Shown here one piece after another: positions 1-5,384 of a stretch of 6,863 nt of DNA. Positions within the stretch are counted from its first letter, which is position 1. The number at the start of each line of letters is the position of its first letter. Where the stretch lies: positions 1 through 6,863 of the forward strand of contig CALFEW010000888.1 in assembly GCA_937958365.1 (NCBI GenBank), written 5' to 3'. The position numbers and the translations under genes are program-made. The DNA is from an uncultured Chloroflexota bacterium. Lineage in GTDB: Bacteria; Chloroflexota; Anaerolineae; Promineifilales; Promineifilaceae. A model generated the notes under the pieces. The model had not been told where the DNA came from and ran no database searches. It saw only the letters and a list, made by a program, of their open reading frames with translations.

Positions 1-2
1 TC

Positions 3-1256
3 CAGGGCCAGTTGGCCTTCGACGACCTGACGCAGCAGGCGCAAGCCATCAACCTGCCCCTGTTTGTCGCCATTTTGGGTGCGCGCGCCGACGACGACGA
101 ATTGTTCCGCGCCAATCGTCTGACCGAACCGACGCTGGCGGCTGCCATCCACGTCCCCCAGCCGGAAGCCGCCGATGCCATCTACGACATATGGGCGCAG
201 CAGCGCAGCCAGTTGCAGCTTCAGTACGAATCGTTACAACGGCAAAGCGGCCAATACCCCATCTCCTTAAATCTGGGCGAAGTGCGCGCCCTGACCATCC
301 TGGACCTGACGCTGACGCCGCCGGTGGTGGAAATTTTGCCACTCAACCCGGTGGTGGTGCGCGAAGGCGATGCGCCCGATACGCCGCTGGCCGAGTTGCA
401 GCCGCAGCGCCAGCCGCTGCCGGTCGCCATTGTCTGGCCGGATGGCAAGCCACGCGATTTGCTGGGCCTGACCTGGTCGGTGAATGGCGTGCCGCAGCTT
501 GCCCCGGAAACGCTGACGCCGGATGTGAACGGACAGCTTCTGTTGGATTGGGACTTGCGCACGGCCGTTGCCGGTGCGTATGAGGTAATCGTTAAGGTGA
601 CGGACGTGTGGGGTTTTGTCGCCGCCAGTGAGCCGGTGACGCTGGAGGTGGTGGAGGAACGGCCGTTACCGCCCACCGCTACCCCGCCGCCAACGGCCGT
701 GCCCACGCCTGTCCCAACGGTTTCTACTATTCCTGGTGTTGATCTGTTGTCTCAGCCGGGGGTATGGCTGGCGCTGGCCGGTAGTCTGGTGGTCCTGTTG
801 GGGCTGTGGCTGCGGAAACGTCGCGCCGATAAGCCCGGCGCGGCGATTGTTCCAGAAATTACGGCCGTCGCCGCCGCTGAGCCGCCGGTGGCCGAAGCCA
901 CGCCGCTGATCGCCGTGCTGGAACCTTTCGCGGGCAACGTGGGCACGGATGGTCTTATTCCCCTGACCGGCGACAACCTGAGCATTGGCCGTGATACGGC
1001 CGTAGCCGACCTGGTGTTAGCCGACGCCAGCGTCGCCCGGCTCCATGCGCGCATCATGCAGCAGGGCGACGACTATTGGTTGTACGACGAAGGCAGCGCG
1101 GCGGGCACGTTTCACAATTACGGCCGTGTCGGGCTGGCGCCCCACCGTTTGCAAGATGGCGACCAGATTGGCCTGGGGCGCGTGCAGTTCCACTTCCGCC
1201 TGCGCCCGGCAGCCAGCCTGCGCCTCCCCGATGACAAGAGAGACGAAGAAGAATAA
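3..1256 (+). CDS. VWA (C-terminal part) / Ig-like / TM / FHA membrane protein, 5' partial
   Basis: The frame is open to the left window edge, so the true start lies upstream; the TTG at 12 is probably internal. Residues below count from that TTG. Residues 1-88 look like the end of a von Willebrand A domain (a hydrophobic strand LPLFVAILG, later SQLQLQYES, as in the Ca-activated VWA families). Residues about 100-215 form one Ig-like beta region ending in AYEVIVKVTD. A Pro/Thr-rich linker spans 216-240. A single transmembrane helix spans about 251-268 and is followed by RKRR, which predicts VWA and Ig outside and the C-terminus inside. Residues about 300-398 are an FHA domain with GRD (326-328), SVARLHARI (340-348), GT and N (365-369) and DGDQIGLG (382-389); FHA domains bind phosphothreonine peptides. 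It may pass an outer-surface adhesion or binding event to a Ser/Thr kinase pathway, which is inference. The FHA call is firm, the VWA call less so because its front is missing. Confidence 0.8.
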   Translation, partial: QGQLAFDDLTQQAQAINLPLFVAILGARADDDELFRANRLTEPTLAAAIHVPQPEAADAIYDIWAQQRSQLQLQYESLQRQSGQYPISLNLGEVRALTILDLTLTPPVVEILPLNPVVVREGDAPDTPLAELQPQRQPLPVAIVWPDGKPRDLLGLTWSVNGVPQLAPETLTPDVNGQLLLDWDLRTAVAGAYEVIVKVTDVWGFVAASEPVTLEVVEERPLPPTATPPPTAVPTPVPTVSTIPGVDLLSQPGVWLALAGSLVVLLGLWLRKRRADKPGAAIVPEITAVAAAEPPVAEATPLIAVLEPFAGNVGTDGLIPLTGDNLSIGRDTAVADLVLADASVARLHARIMQQGDDYWLYDEGSAAGTFHNYGRVGLAPHRLQDGDQIGLGRVQFHFRLRPAASLRLPDDKRDEEE

Positions 1257-1274
1257 ACACTCCAGACGCCTCTT

Positions 1275-1316
1275 CATTGACCATTGACCATTGACAATTA
1301 GCCATTGACAATTGAA
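1275..1316. repeat. Tandem heptamer repeat (CATTGAC-type), six units
   Basis: Six contiguous 7-base units are visible: CATTGAC three times, AATTAGC, CATTGAC, AATTGAA. The array fills most of the 69-base gap between the FHA gene and the HAD gene. It resembles the short tandemly repeated heptanucleotide sequences described from cyanobacteria and other large bacterial genomes. The TTG at 1305, the upstream candidate start of the HAD gene, lies inside it, which argues against that start. Confidence 0.75.
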
Positions 1317-1325
1317 AACCTCCCT

Positions 1326-2000
1326 ATGACTTGTACAGCAATTATTTTCGACATGGATGGCCTGATGGTGGACACAGAGCCGCTGGCGCGTGAGGCGTGG
1401 GCGACCGTTGTGCGCCAACATGGGCAGACGTTAACCGACGAAGTGTACCGGCAGATGATTGGCCGGCGCACAGCAGAAAGCGCCGAACTGTTGTTGGCGC
1501 ATTATGATTTACCGTATACGGCCGTTGAGATGGCCGCCCATAAAACCGAACTATTTGCCATTCGGCGGGCGCAAGGTGTGCCGGTTATGCCTGGGCTGTT
1601 TGAATTGCAAACGGCCGTTGCCCGGCAGGGCATTCCCTGGGCTGTCGCCACATCCAGTCCACGCAGCCACGCGGAGGCGATTCTGACGCAGCTTGGTCTC
1701 ATGGCCGACTGCGGCGCGGTGGCCGCGGGCGACGAGGTGGCTCATGGCAAACCCGCGCCGGACATTTACCTGTTGGCGGCGCAGCGTTTGGGCGTGAACC
1801 CGGCGCATTGTCTGGCGTTGGAAGATTCGGAGCCGGGCTGCCGCGCGGCGGTGGCCGCCGGTATGAAGACGGTGGCGGTTCCCAATCGAGATACGGAAGG
1901 GGCTGATTTTGGGTTTGTTTACGCCGTGTATGGGTCGCTGGTGGAGGTGGCGCGGGATTTGACAAAATTATTAGTTGATGAACGGCCGTTTGTGAAATAG
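1326..2000 (+). CDS. HAD-superfamily hydrolase, subfamily IA (beta-phosphoglucomutase-like phosphatase)
   Basis: This 224-residue cytosolic protein has all four HAD motifs: I, DMDG (nucleophile D9, acid/base D11); II, ATSS (T109 to S111); III, the lysine of GKPAPD (K142); IV, LEDSEPG (E166-D167). The segment between motifs I and II has the size of the alpha-helical C1 cap. The DMDGLMVDTE start and the LEDSEPG signature place it in the group with beta-phosphoglucomutase, phosphoglycolate phosphatase and sugar-phosphate phosphatases. The substrate cannot be told from sequence, and the length is normal for the group. I chose the ATG at 1326 because it puts motif I at the usual distance from the N-terminus; the longer TTG start at 1305 falls within a tandem repeat. 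No Shine-Dalgarno sequence precedes either start, so translation may be weak or leaderless. The stop codon lies in the loop of a probable terminator. Confidence 0.88.
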   Translation: MTCTAIIFDMDGLMVDTEPLAREAWATVVRQHGQTLTDEVYRQMIGRRTAESAELLLAHYDLPYTAVEMAAHKTELFAIRRAQGVPVMPGLFELQTAVARQGIPWAVATSSPRSHAEAILTQLGLMADCGAVAAGDEVAHGKPAPDIYLLAAQRLGVNPAHCLALEDSEPGCRAAVAAGMKTVAVPNRDTEGADFGFVYAVYGSLVEVARDLTKLLVDERPFVK

Positions 2001-2020
2001 TAGGCAAACGGCCGAATTTT
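1983..2020 (+). terminator. Probable intrinsic terminator of the HAD gene
   Basis: CGGCCGTTTG (1983-1992) and CAAACGGCCG (2005-2014) are perfect reverse complements, giving a 10-bp GC-rich stem with a 12-base loop that contains the TAG stop codon (1998-2000). AATTTT follows directly at 2015-2020. The T run is short (four), so termination may be incomplete. The stem cores are one exact and one near-exact copy of the palindrome ACGGCCGT that is repeated through the window. Confidence 0.6.
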
Positions 2021-2115
2021 GATTAGAATGAATAGTCATAGAACTACTCGCCAAACTTCGTGTGTCAGACGCCGTCATTGGTGACATCATCGCTTTCAAA
2101 GAACGAACCTAAATT

Positions 2116-2121
2116 AGGAGG
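2116..2121 (+). promoter_or_regulatory. Strong Shine-Dalgarno sequence of the sugar phosphotransferase gene
   Basis: AGGAGG lies 5 bases before the ATG at 2127 and fixes that start. It is the strongest ribosome binding site in the window. I found no convincing -35/-10 pair in the rest of the 2001-2126 gap; TTGATT at 2019-2024 has no good -10 partner at normal spacing. Confidence 0.8.
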
Positions 2122-2126
2122 AAAGC

Positions 2127-3533
2127 ATGTTTCGGCGCTTTGGGGTCAACTTTGCCATCATGTCTATGTTATTTGATGGTTTATTCACCTTCCTGGCGCT
2201 GCTGTTAGCAGTTTGGGTGCGCCCTTTCCTGATACCATTACCGATGCTCATTACAGTCAGCAGCGTGCAAATGCCTTTCGCCCTCTACATTGTTATCCCT
2301 GTGTTGTGGGTTGTCGTCTTCCTGGGAGCCTCTGTCTACGATCCGAAACGTACTTATAAGGCCGTGGATGAATTTCAGCGAGTCACCTTAGCCAGTGCGT
2401 TTGCCGCTCTGGTGGTGGCCGGGCTGCTTTATCTGGCGTTTCGGGACGTTTCCCGCTGGTTGTTTCTCACGTTTGTCCTCATCAACGTCGTGTCTTTGTG
2501 GCTTTGGCGCGTCCTGGCCCGTTTATCCTTCAGGCTTGGGCGTGTACCGGAGGCTGAACGGCGTGTTTTGATTGTGGGCGCCGGAGAAGTGGGCCAACGG
2601 GTGGGCGCGATGATCGAGACGTATGCGCTTACTGGCCTGCGCCTGATTGGCTACCTGGACGATGATATTCACAAACGCTCCAGCGATTTGACGATTATGG
2701 GCGATATTCAGGATGCCCCCCAGGTCGTTCGGCAAAACAACATAGACGATGTCGTCATTGCTTTGCCTCGTCGCGCATATGGACAGGTGAACAAGCTTGT
2801 TTTAGATCTGAGCCATAGCCCGGTGCGGCTGCGTGTTGTGCCGGATTATTTCAGCCTGACGTTGTACCGGGCTACCGTGGACGATTTTGGCGGCATCCCG
2901 ATGATTAATTTACGCGACCCGGCGTTGAATGATTTCCAACGACTCATCAAACGATTGTTTGATCTGGTGATTGGGAGCATGATGACGCTGCTGCTGCTGC
3001 CGGTGATGGGCTTAATTGCGGTGATCGTCCGCCTGGATTCGGCCGGCCCCACTATTTTTCGGCAAGAGCGGGTGGGGGAGAACGGCCGTCTCTTTGCCAT
3101 GCACAAGTTCCGCACCATGGTGGATGGGGCCGAAGCCATGCAAACCGAAATGAACCACACCAATGTCCAGGGCGACCTGGTTCACAAACAGCCAGATGAT
3201 CCTCGAGTAACGCGAGTGGGTCGGTTTTTGCGCCGTTCCAGCCTGGATGAACTGCCCCAATTGTTTAACGTGTTGAAGGGTGAGATGAGCCTGGTGGGGC
3301 CGCGCCCGGAAATGCCCTGGATGCTGACGGAGTATGAGCCGTGGCAGCACAAGCGTTTTGCTGTGCCGCAGGGCATGACGGGCTGGTGGCAGGTCAACGG
3401 CCGTTCCGACAAACCCATGCACCTCCACTCCGACGACGACATCTACTACGTGCAAAACTACTCGCTGTGGATGGATTTTTACATCCTCTTCAAAACGCCC
3501 TGGGTCGTCCTGCGCGGCAAAGGCGCCTTCTAA
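2127..3533 (+). CDS. Polyprenyl-phosphate sugar phosphotransferase (exopolysaccharide glycosylphosphotransferase, WbaP/WcaJ type)
   Basis: This inner-membrane enzyme transfers a sugar-1-phosphate from a nucleotide sugar to undecaprenyl phosphate, the first step of lipid-linked polysaccharide assembly. The 468 residues are the usual length. Four N-terminal hydrophobic helices lie at about 10-34, 50-71, 87-105 and 111-133. A Rossmann-like CoA-binding domain follows, with VLIVGAGEVGQ (147-157) and GYLDDD (175-180). A hydrophobic segment at about 279-301 precedes the catalytic bacterial sugar transferase domain: RQERVG (312-317), HKFRTM (326-331), DELPQLFNVLKGEMSLVGPRP (374-394) and GMTGWWQVNGRSD (416-428). 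The first sugar (glucose, galactose or an amino sugar) cannot be told. No other glycan gene is in the window, so it is either a stand-alone gene or the start of a locus that continues elsewhere. It appears to be transcribed separately from the HAD gene and converges on the exonuclease gene. Confidence 0.93.
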   Translation: MFRRFGVNFAIMSMLFDGLFTFLALLLAVWVRPFLIPLPMLITVSSVQMPFALYIVIPVLWVVVFLGASVYDPKRTYKAVDEFQRVTLASAFAALVVAGLLYLAFRDVSRWLFLTFVLINVVSLWLWRVLARLSFRLGRVPEAERRVLIVGAGEVGQRVGAMIETYALTGLRLIGYLDDDIHKRSSDLTIMGDIQDAPQVVRQNNIDDVVIALPRRAYGQVNKLVLDLSHSPVRLRVVPDYFSLTLYRATVDDFGGIPMINLRDPALNDFQRLIKRLFDLVIGSMMTLLLLPVMGLIAVIVRLDSAGPTIFRQERVGENGRLFAMHKFRTMVDGAEAMQTEMNHTNVQGDLVHKQPDDPRVTRVGRFLRRSSLDELPQLFNVLKGEMSLVGPRPEMPWMLTEYEPWQHKRFAVPQGMTGWWQVNGRSDKPMHLHSDDDIYYVQNYSLWMDFYILFKTPWVVLRGKGAF

Positions 3534-3555
3534 CTATCTTTCCTGGCAACGGCCG

Positions 3556-4410
3556 TTACCCCAGCAATTCCACGTCAAAAATCTTGTCCAGCCGGAAGGT
3601 GCGCTGCGCCTGTCGCTCGTGGCAGTAGGCGATCAGGTAGGCGGCCCCTTCGCCCTCGGTGACAAACCTGGGGCTGATGCGCCGCAGCGCTTCGCCCGAC
3701 TGGCTGCGGTAACGGATGCGCAGCTGTTGCTTCTGGGCGATGGCCTGGGTGATGAGCGGCGGCACGGCCGTTACCGGCGCGGGCGGCGTGTAAATGGGGC
3801 CACCCTGGGCGTGCAGCAAATCGGCGACTGTGTGCAATCGTTTCTTTTCCAGGTCACGGGCCATGCGTTTTAAGATTTCGGCTGTGGTGTACACGTCTGT
3901 CAGCGCCCGGTGGGCGCGACCCACGCGCACCCCCAGTTGGCGGGCAATGTGCCCCAGGTTGTTCTTGCCAAAATAAAAGTGGCGGCGCGCCAGTTCCAGC
4001 GTACACAACCAGGGCTGTGGCAGCACCGGCTCCCCGGCCGGGCGCTGCGCCGCATACCCGGCAATATAAAACTCTTGCCCCACAAAACCGGCGTCAAAGG
4101 CCGCATTGTGGGCCACCAGCAGCGCGCCATCCATGAAAGCCAGCAGCTCGTCGGCGACGGCCGTAAAAACAGGCTGGCCGATCAGGTCGCGGTCGTAGAT
4201 GCCGTTGATGGCTGCGGCCTCCGGGTCCATCGGTCGTTCCGGCTGAATGAGGCGGCTAAATTCAGCCACCCGTTCCCAGTTTTCCAGGCGCACGGCGGCA
4301 ATTTCAACGACGCGGTTGCCCAGGTGTGGTTTCAGGCCGGTGGTTTCGGTGTCTAATACGACGATGGGGATTTGCGACGGCCGTTGTTCAGCAAACGTCA
4401 ATCCATTCAT
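3556..4410 (-). CDS. DEDDh 3'-5' exonuclease (DnaQ-like) fused to a C-terminal WYL domain
   Basis: Residues 14-185 form a DnaQ-like exonuclease with all five catalytic positions of the DEDDh family: D20 and E22 in VVLDTETTG, D106 in VAHNAAFD, H167 and D172 in AHRALTDV. These bind two metal ions and remove nucleotides from 3' ends. After a charged helix and a Pro-rich linker (about 190-217), residues 218-284 match the WYL domain pattern: LRIRYRS, RRISPR, AYLIAYCHE, RTFRLDKI. WYL domains are known as ligand-sensing modules of bacterial regulators and defence proteins. The protein is thus a nuclease with a probable sensor, not the replicative proofreading subunit. The ATG at 4408-4410 has GAGGG at 4417-4421, six bases upstream, overlapping the stop of the Nudix gene, so the two are likely translationally coupled. 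It is probably the last gene of the operon. The substrate is unknown. Confidence 0.88.
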   Translation of the reverse strand: MNGLTFAEQRPSQIPIVVLDTETTGLKPHLGNRVVEIAAVRLENWERVAEFSRLIQPERPMDPEAAAINGIYDRDLIGQPVFTAVADELLAFMDGALLVAHNAAFDAGFVGQEFYIAGYAAQRPAGEPVLPQPWLCTLELARRHFYFGKNNLGHIARQLGVRVGRAHRALTDVYTTAEILKRMARDLEKKRLHTVADLLHAQGGPIYTPPAPVTAVPPLITQAIAQKQQLRIRYRSQSGEALRRISPRFVTEGEGAAYLIAYCHERQAQRTFRLDKIFDVELLG

Positions 4411-4422
4411 GTCTATCCCTCA
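4411..4422 (-). promoter_or_regulatory. Overlapping stop codon and ribosome binding site (translational coupling)
   Basis: On the minus strand the sequence reads TGAGGGATAGAC directly before the exonuclease ATG. The TGA ends the Nudix gene, and GAGGG, starting with the last two bases of that stop, is the Shine-Dalgarno sequence six bases from the start. Only nine bases separate the two genes. Confidence 0.65.
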
Positions 4423-5328
4423 CCCCTGCCGCCGAAAAATGGTTCCTTCATCGCGTCCAAGCGCGTCGACGACGCGCTCCACATGCAGCGGCAGGCTGTT
4501 GGCCGGTTCAGAACCCGACATAAAACAAGCAAATTCGGCCGCTTCTGGCCCGGTGGTAAGCTGGCCGGAGATGGGTACGGCCGTAAAAGCCAAAATCATT
4601 TGCAGCGTGTCCGGCTTCACATAAACCCCTGTCAGGTCGGTCAGGTGGACGAGCAGGCCGGTTTCTTCGCGGGTTTCGCGCACGGCCGTATCCCAAGGCG
4701 CTTCGTTAAAGTGGCTCCCGCCACCCGGCAGGTTCCACACATCCTGGTCGGTGCGCTTCACCCACAACACCGCCCCGTCATCATCGCGGATGATGGTAAA
4801 CGCGGCCAGCTTCCAGATGGGCGGGTAAATGTGCGTCGGTTCACCGCGCCGTTTGCGGTTCCAATCGCGCCAGGGGTATAAAATTTGCCGTACCAAAAAC
4901 TTGCCCAGCCGCGACACCGGGTCCAACTTCTGCACGCCCCAATAAGGCGGGCCGCCGCGATGGGCAAAGCTGCGTTCCAACCGTTCACGGTGCGCCGGAG
5001 CGATGGGCGTGGGCAGCCGGTTGGTCGGGAAAAAGCCTACCTGCGGCGATTCTGCCGAGGTGGTCAGTTGGCCGCCGCGTGGCAGGCAGCGGAAGATAAA
5101 ATCCAGGTTGCCTTCTTTTTGCCAATCAAAATGGTAAACGCCCACCAATCGCACCGGCAGCACCTTCAGCCCTGTCTCCTCTTCCACCTCGTGGATGACG
5201 TTTTCCGTGGGCAGTTCGTGGGCGTGGACGCCGCCGCCGGGCGGGGCGAAGGTGCGCGTATCGTCGCGCCGGATGAGCAGCACTTCGCCGTATTCGTTTA
5301 CTACGATGCCATTTGCGCCAACTTGCAT
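4420..5328 (-). CDS. Tandem Nudix hydrolase (two Nudix domains)
   Basis: This 302-residue cytosolic protein contains two Nudix domains; single-domain members are usually about half this size. The first domain (about 1-110) has box G32-x5-E38-x7-H46-E47-V-E-E50-E51-T-G53-L, in which the usual arginine of the REUxEE core is histidine; all metal-binding glutamates remain. A linker rich in basic and aromatic residues (about 110-165) leads to the second domain (about 170-290) with a canonical box G202, E208, R217, E218, E221, E222, G224. Nudix enzymes cleave nucleoside diphosphates linked to another group; possible substrates include 8-oxo-dGTP, but the sequence does not settle this. I chose the ATG at 5328. 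A longer TTG start at 5373 would add 15 residues encoded by an inverted repeat, which is unlikely. Neither has a clear Shine-Dalgarno sequence. The gene sits between the deaminase and exonuclease genes, in one direction. Confidence 0.87.
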   Translation of the reverse strand: MQVGANGIVVNEYGEVLLIRRDDTRTFAPPGGGVHAHELPTENVIHEVEEETGLKVLPVRLVGVYHFDWQKEGNLDFIFRCLPRGGQLTTSAESPQVGFFPTNRLPTPIAPAHRERLERSFAHRGGPPYWGVQKLDPVSRLGKFLVRQILYPWRDWNRKRRGEPTHIYPPIWKLAAFTIIRDDDGAVLWVKRTDQDVWNLPGGGSHFNEAPWDTAVRETREETGLLVHLTDLTGVYVKPDTLQMILAFTAVPISGQLTTGPEAAEFACFMSGSEPANSLPLHVERVVDALGRDEGTIFRRQG

Positions 5329-5344
5329 AGTTTGTGTGTCTGGG

Positions 5345-5377
5345 AGATTTGTCAAATCTTTAAGATTTGACAAATCT
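5345..5377. repeat. Nested perfect inverted repeat, 2 x 16 bp
   Basis: AGATTTGTCAAATCTT (5345-5360) and AAGATTTGACAAATCT (5362-5377) are perfect reverse complements around a single T at 5361. Each arm also contains its own 15-base dyad, AGATTTG-N-CAAATCT (5345-5359 and 5363-5377). The element fills most of the gap between the deaminase stop (5385) and the Nudix ATG (5328). In RNA it can form one long AU-rich hairpin or two short ones. It could be a pair of operator sites, an RNA processing or stabilising hairpin, or a dispersed intergenic repeat. As a terminator it is poor: AU-rich and lacking a T run on the minus strand. Confidence 0.9.
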
Positions 5378-5384
5378 GGAGCGA

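Noticed and set aside
1275..1316. The heptamer array as a CRISPR array
   Set aside because: Units are 7 bases and contiguous, with no spacers and no cas genes in the window.
2019..2047. TTGATT as a -35 element for the sugar phosphotransferase gene
   Set aside because: No hexamer close to TATAAT lies 16-18 bases downstream, and TTGATT sits in the T run of the preceding terminator.
2028..2084. An 18-codon ATG reading frame in the gap before the sugar phosphotransferase gene
   Set aside because: It has no Shine-Dalgarno sequence, no recognisable pattern and is short enough to occur by chance. A leader-peptide role cannot be supported.
5329..5373. Fifteen-residue N-terminal extension of the Nudix protein from a TTG start
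   Set aside because: It is encoded almost wholly by the inverted repeat, has no ribosome binding site, and the ATG at 5328 lies just before the first conserved strand of the Nudix fold.
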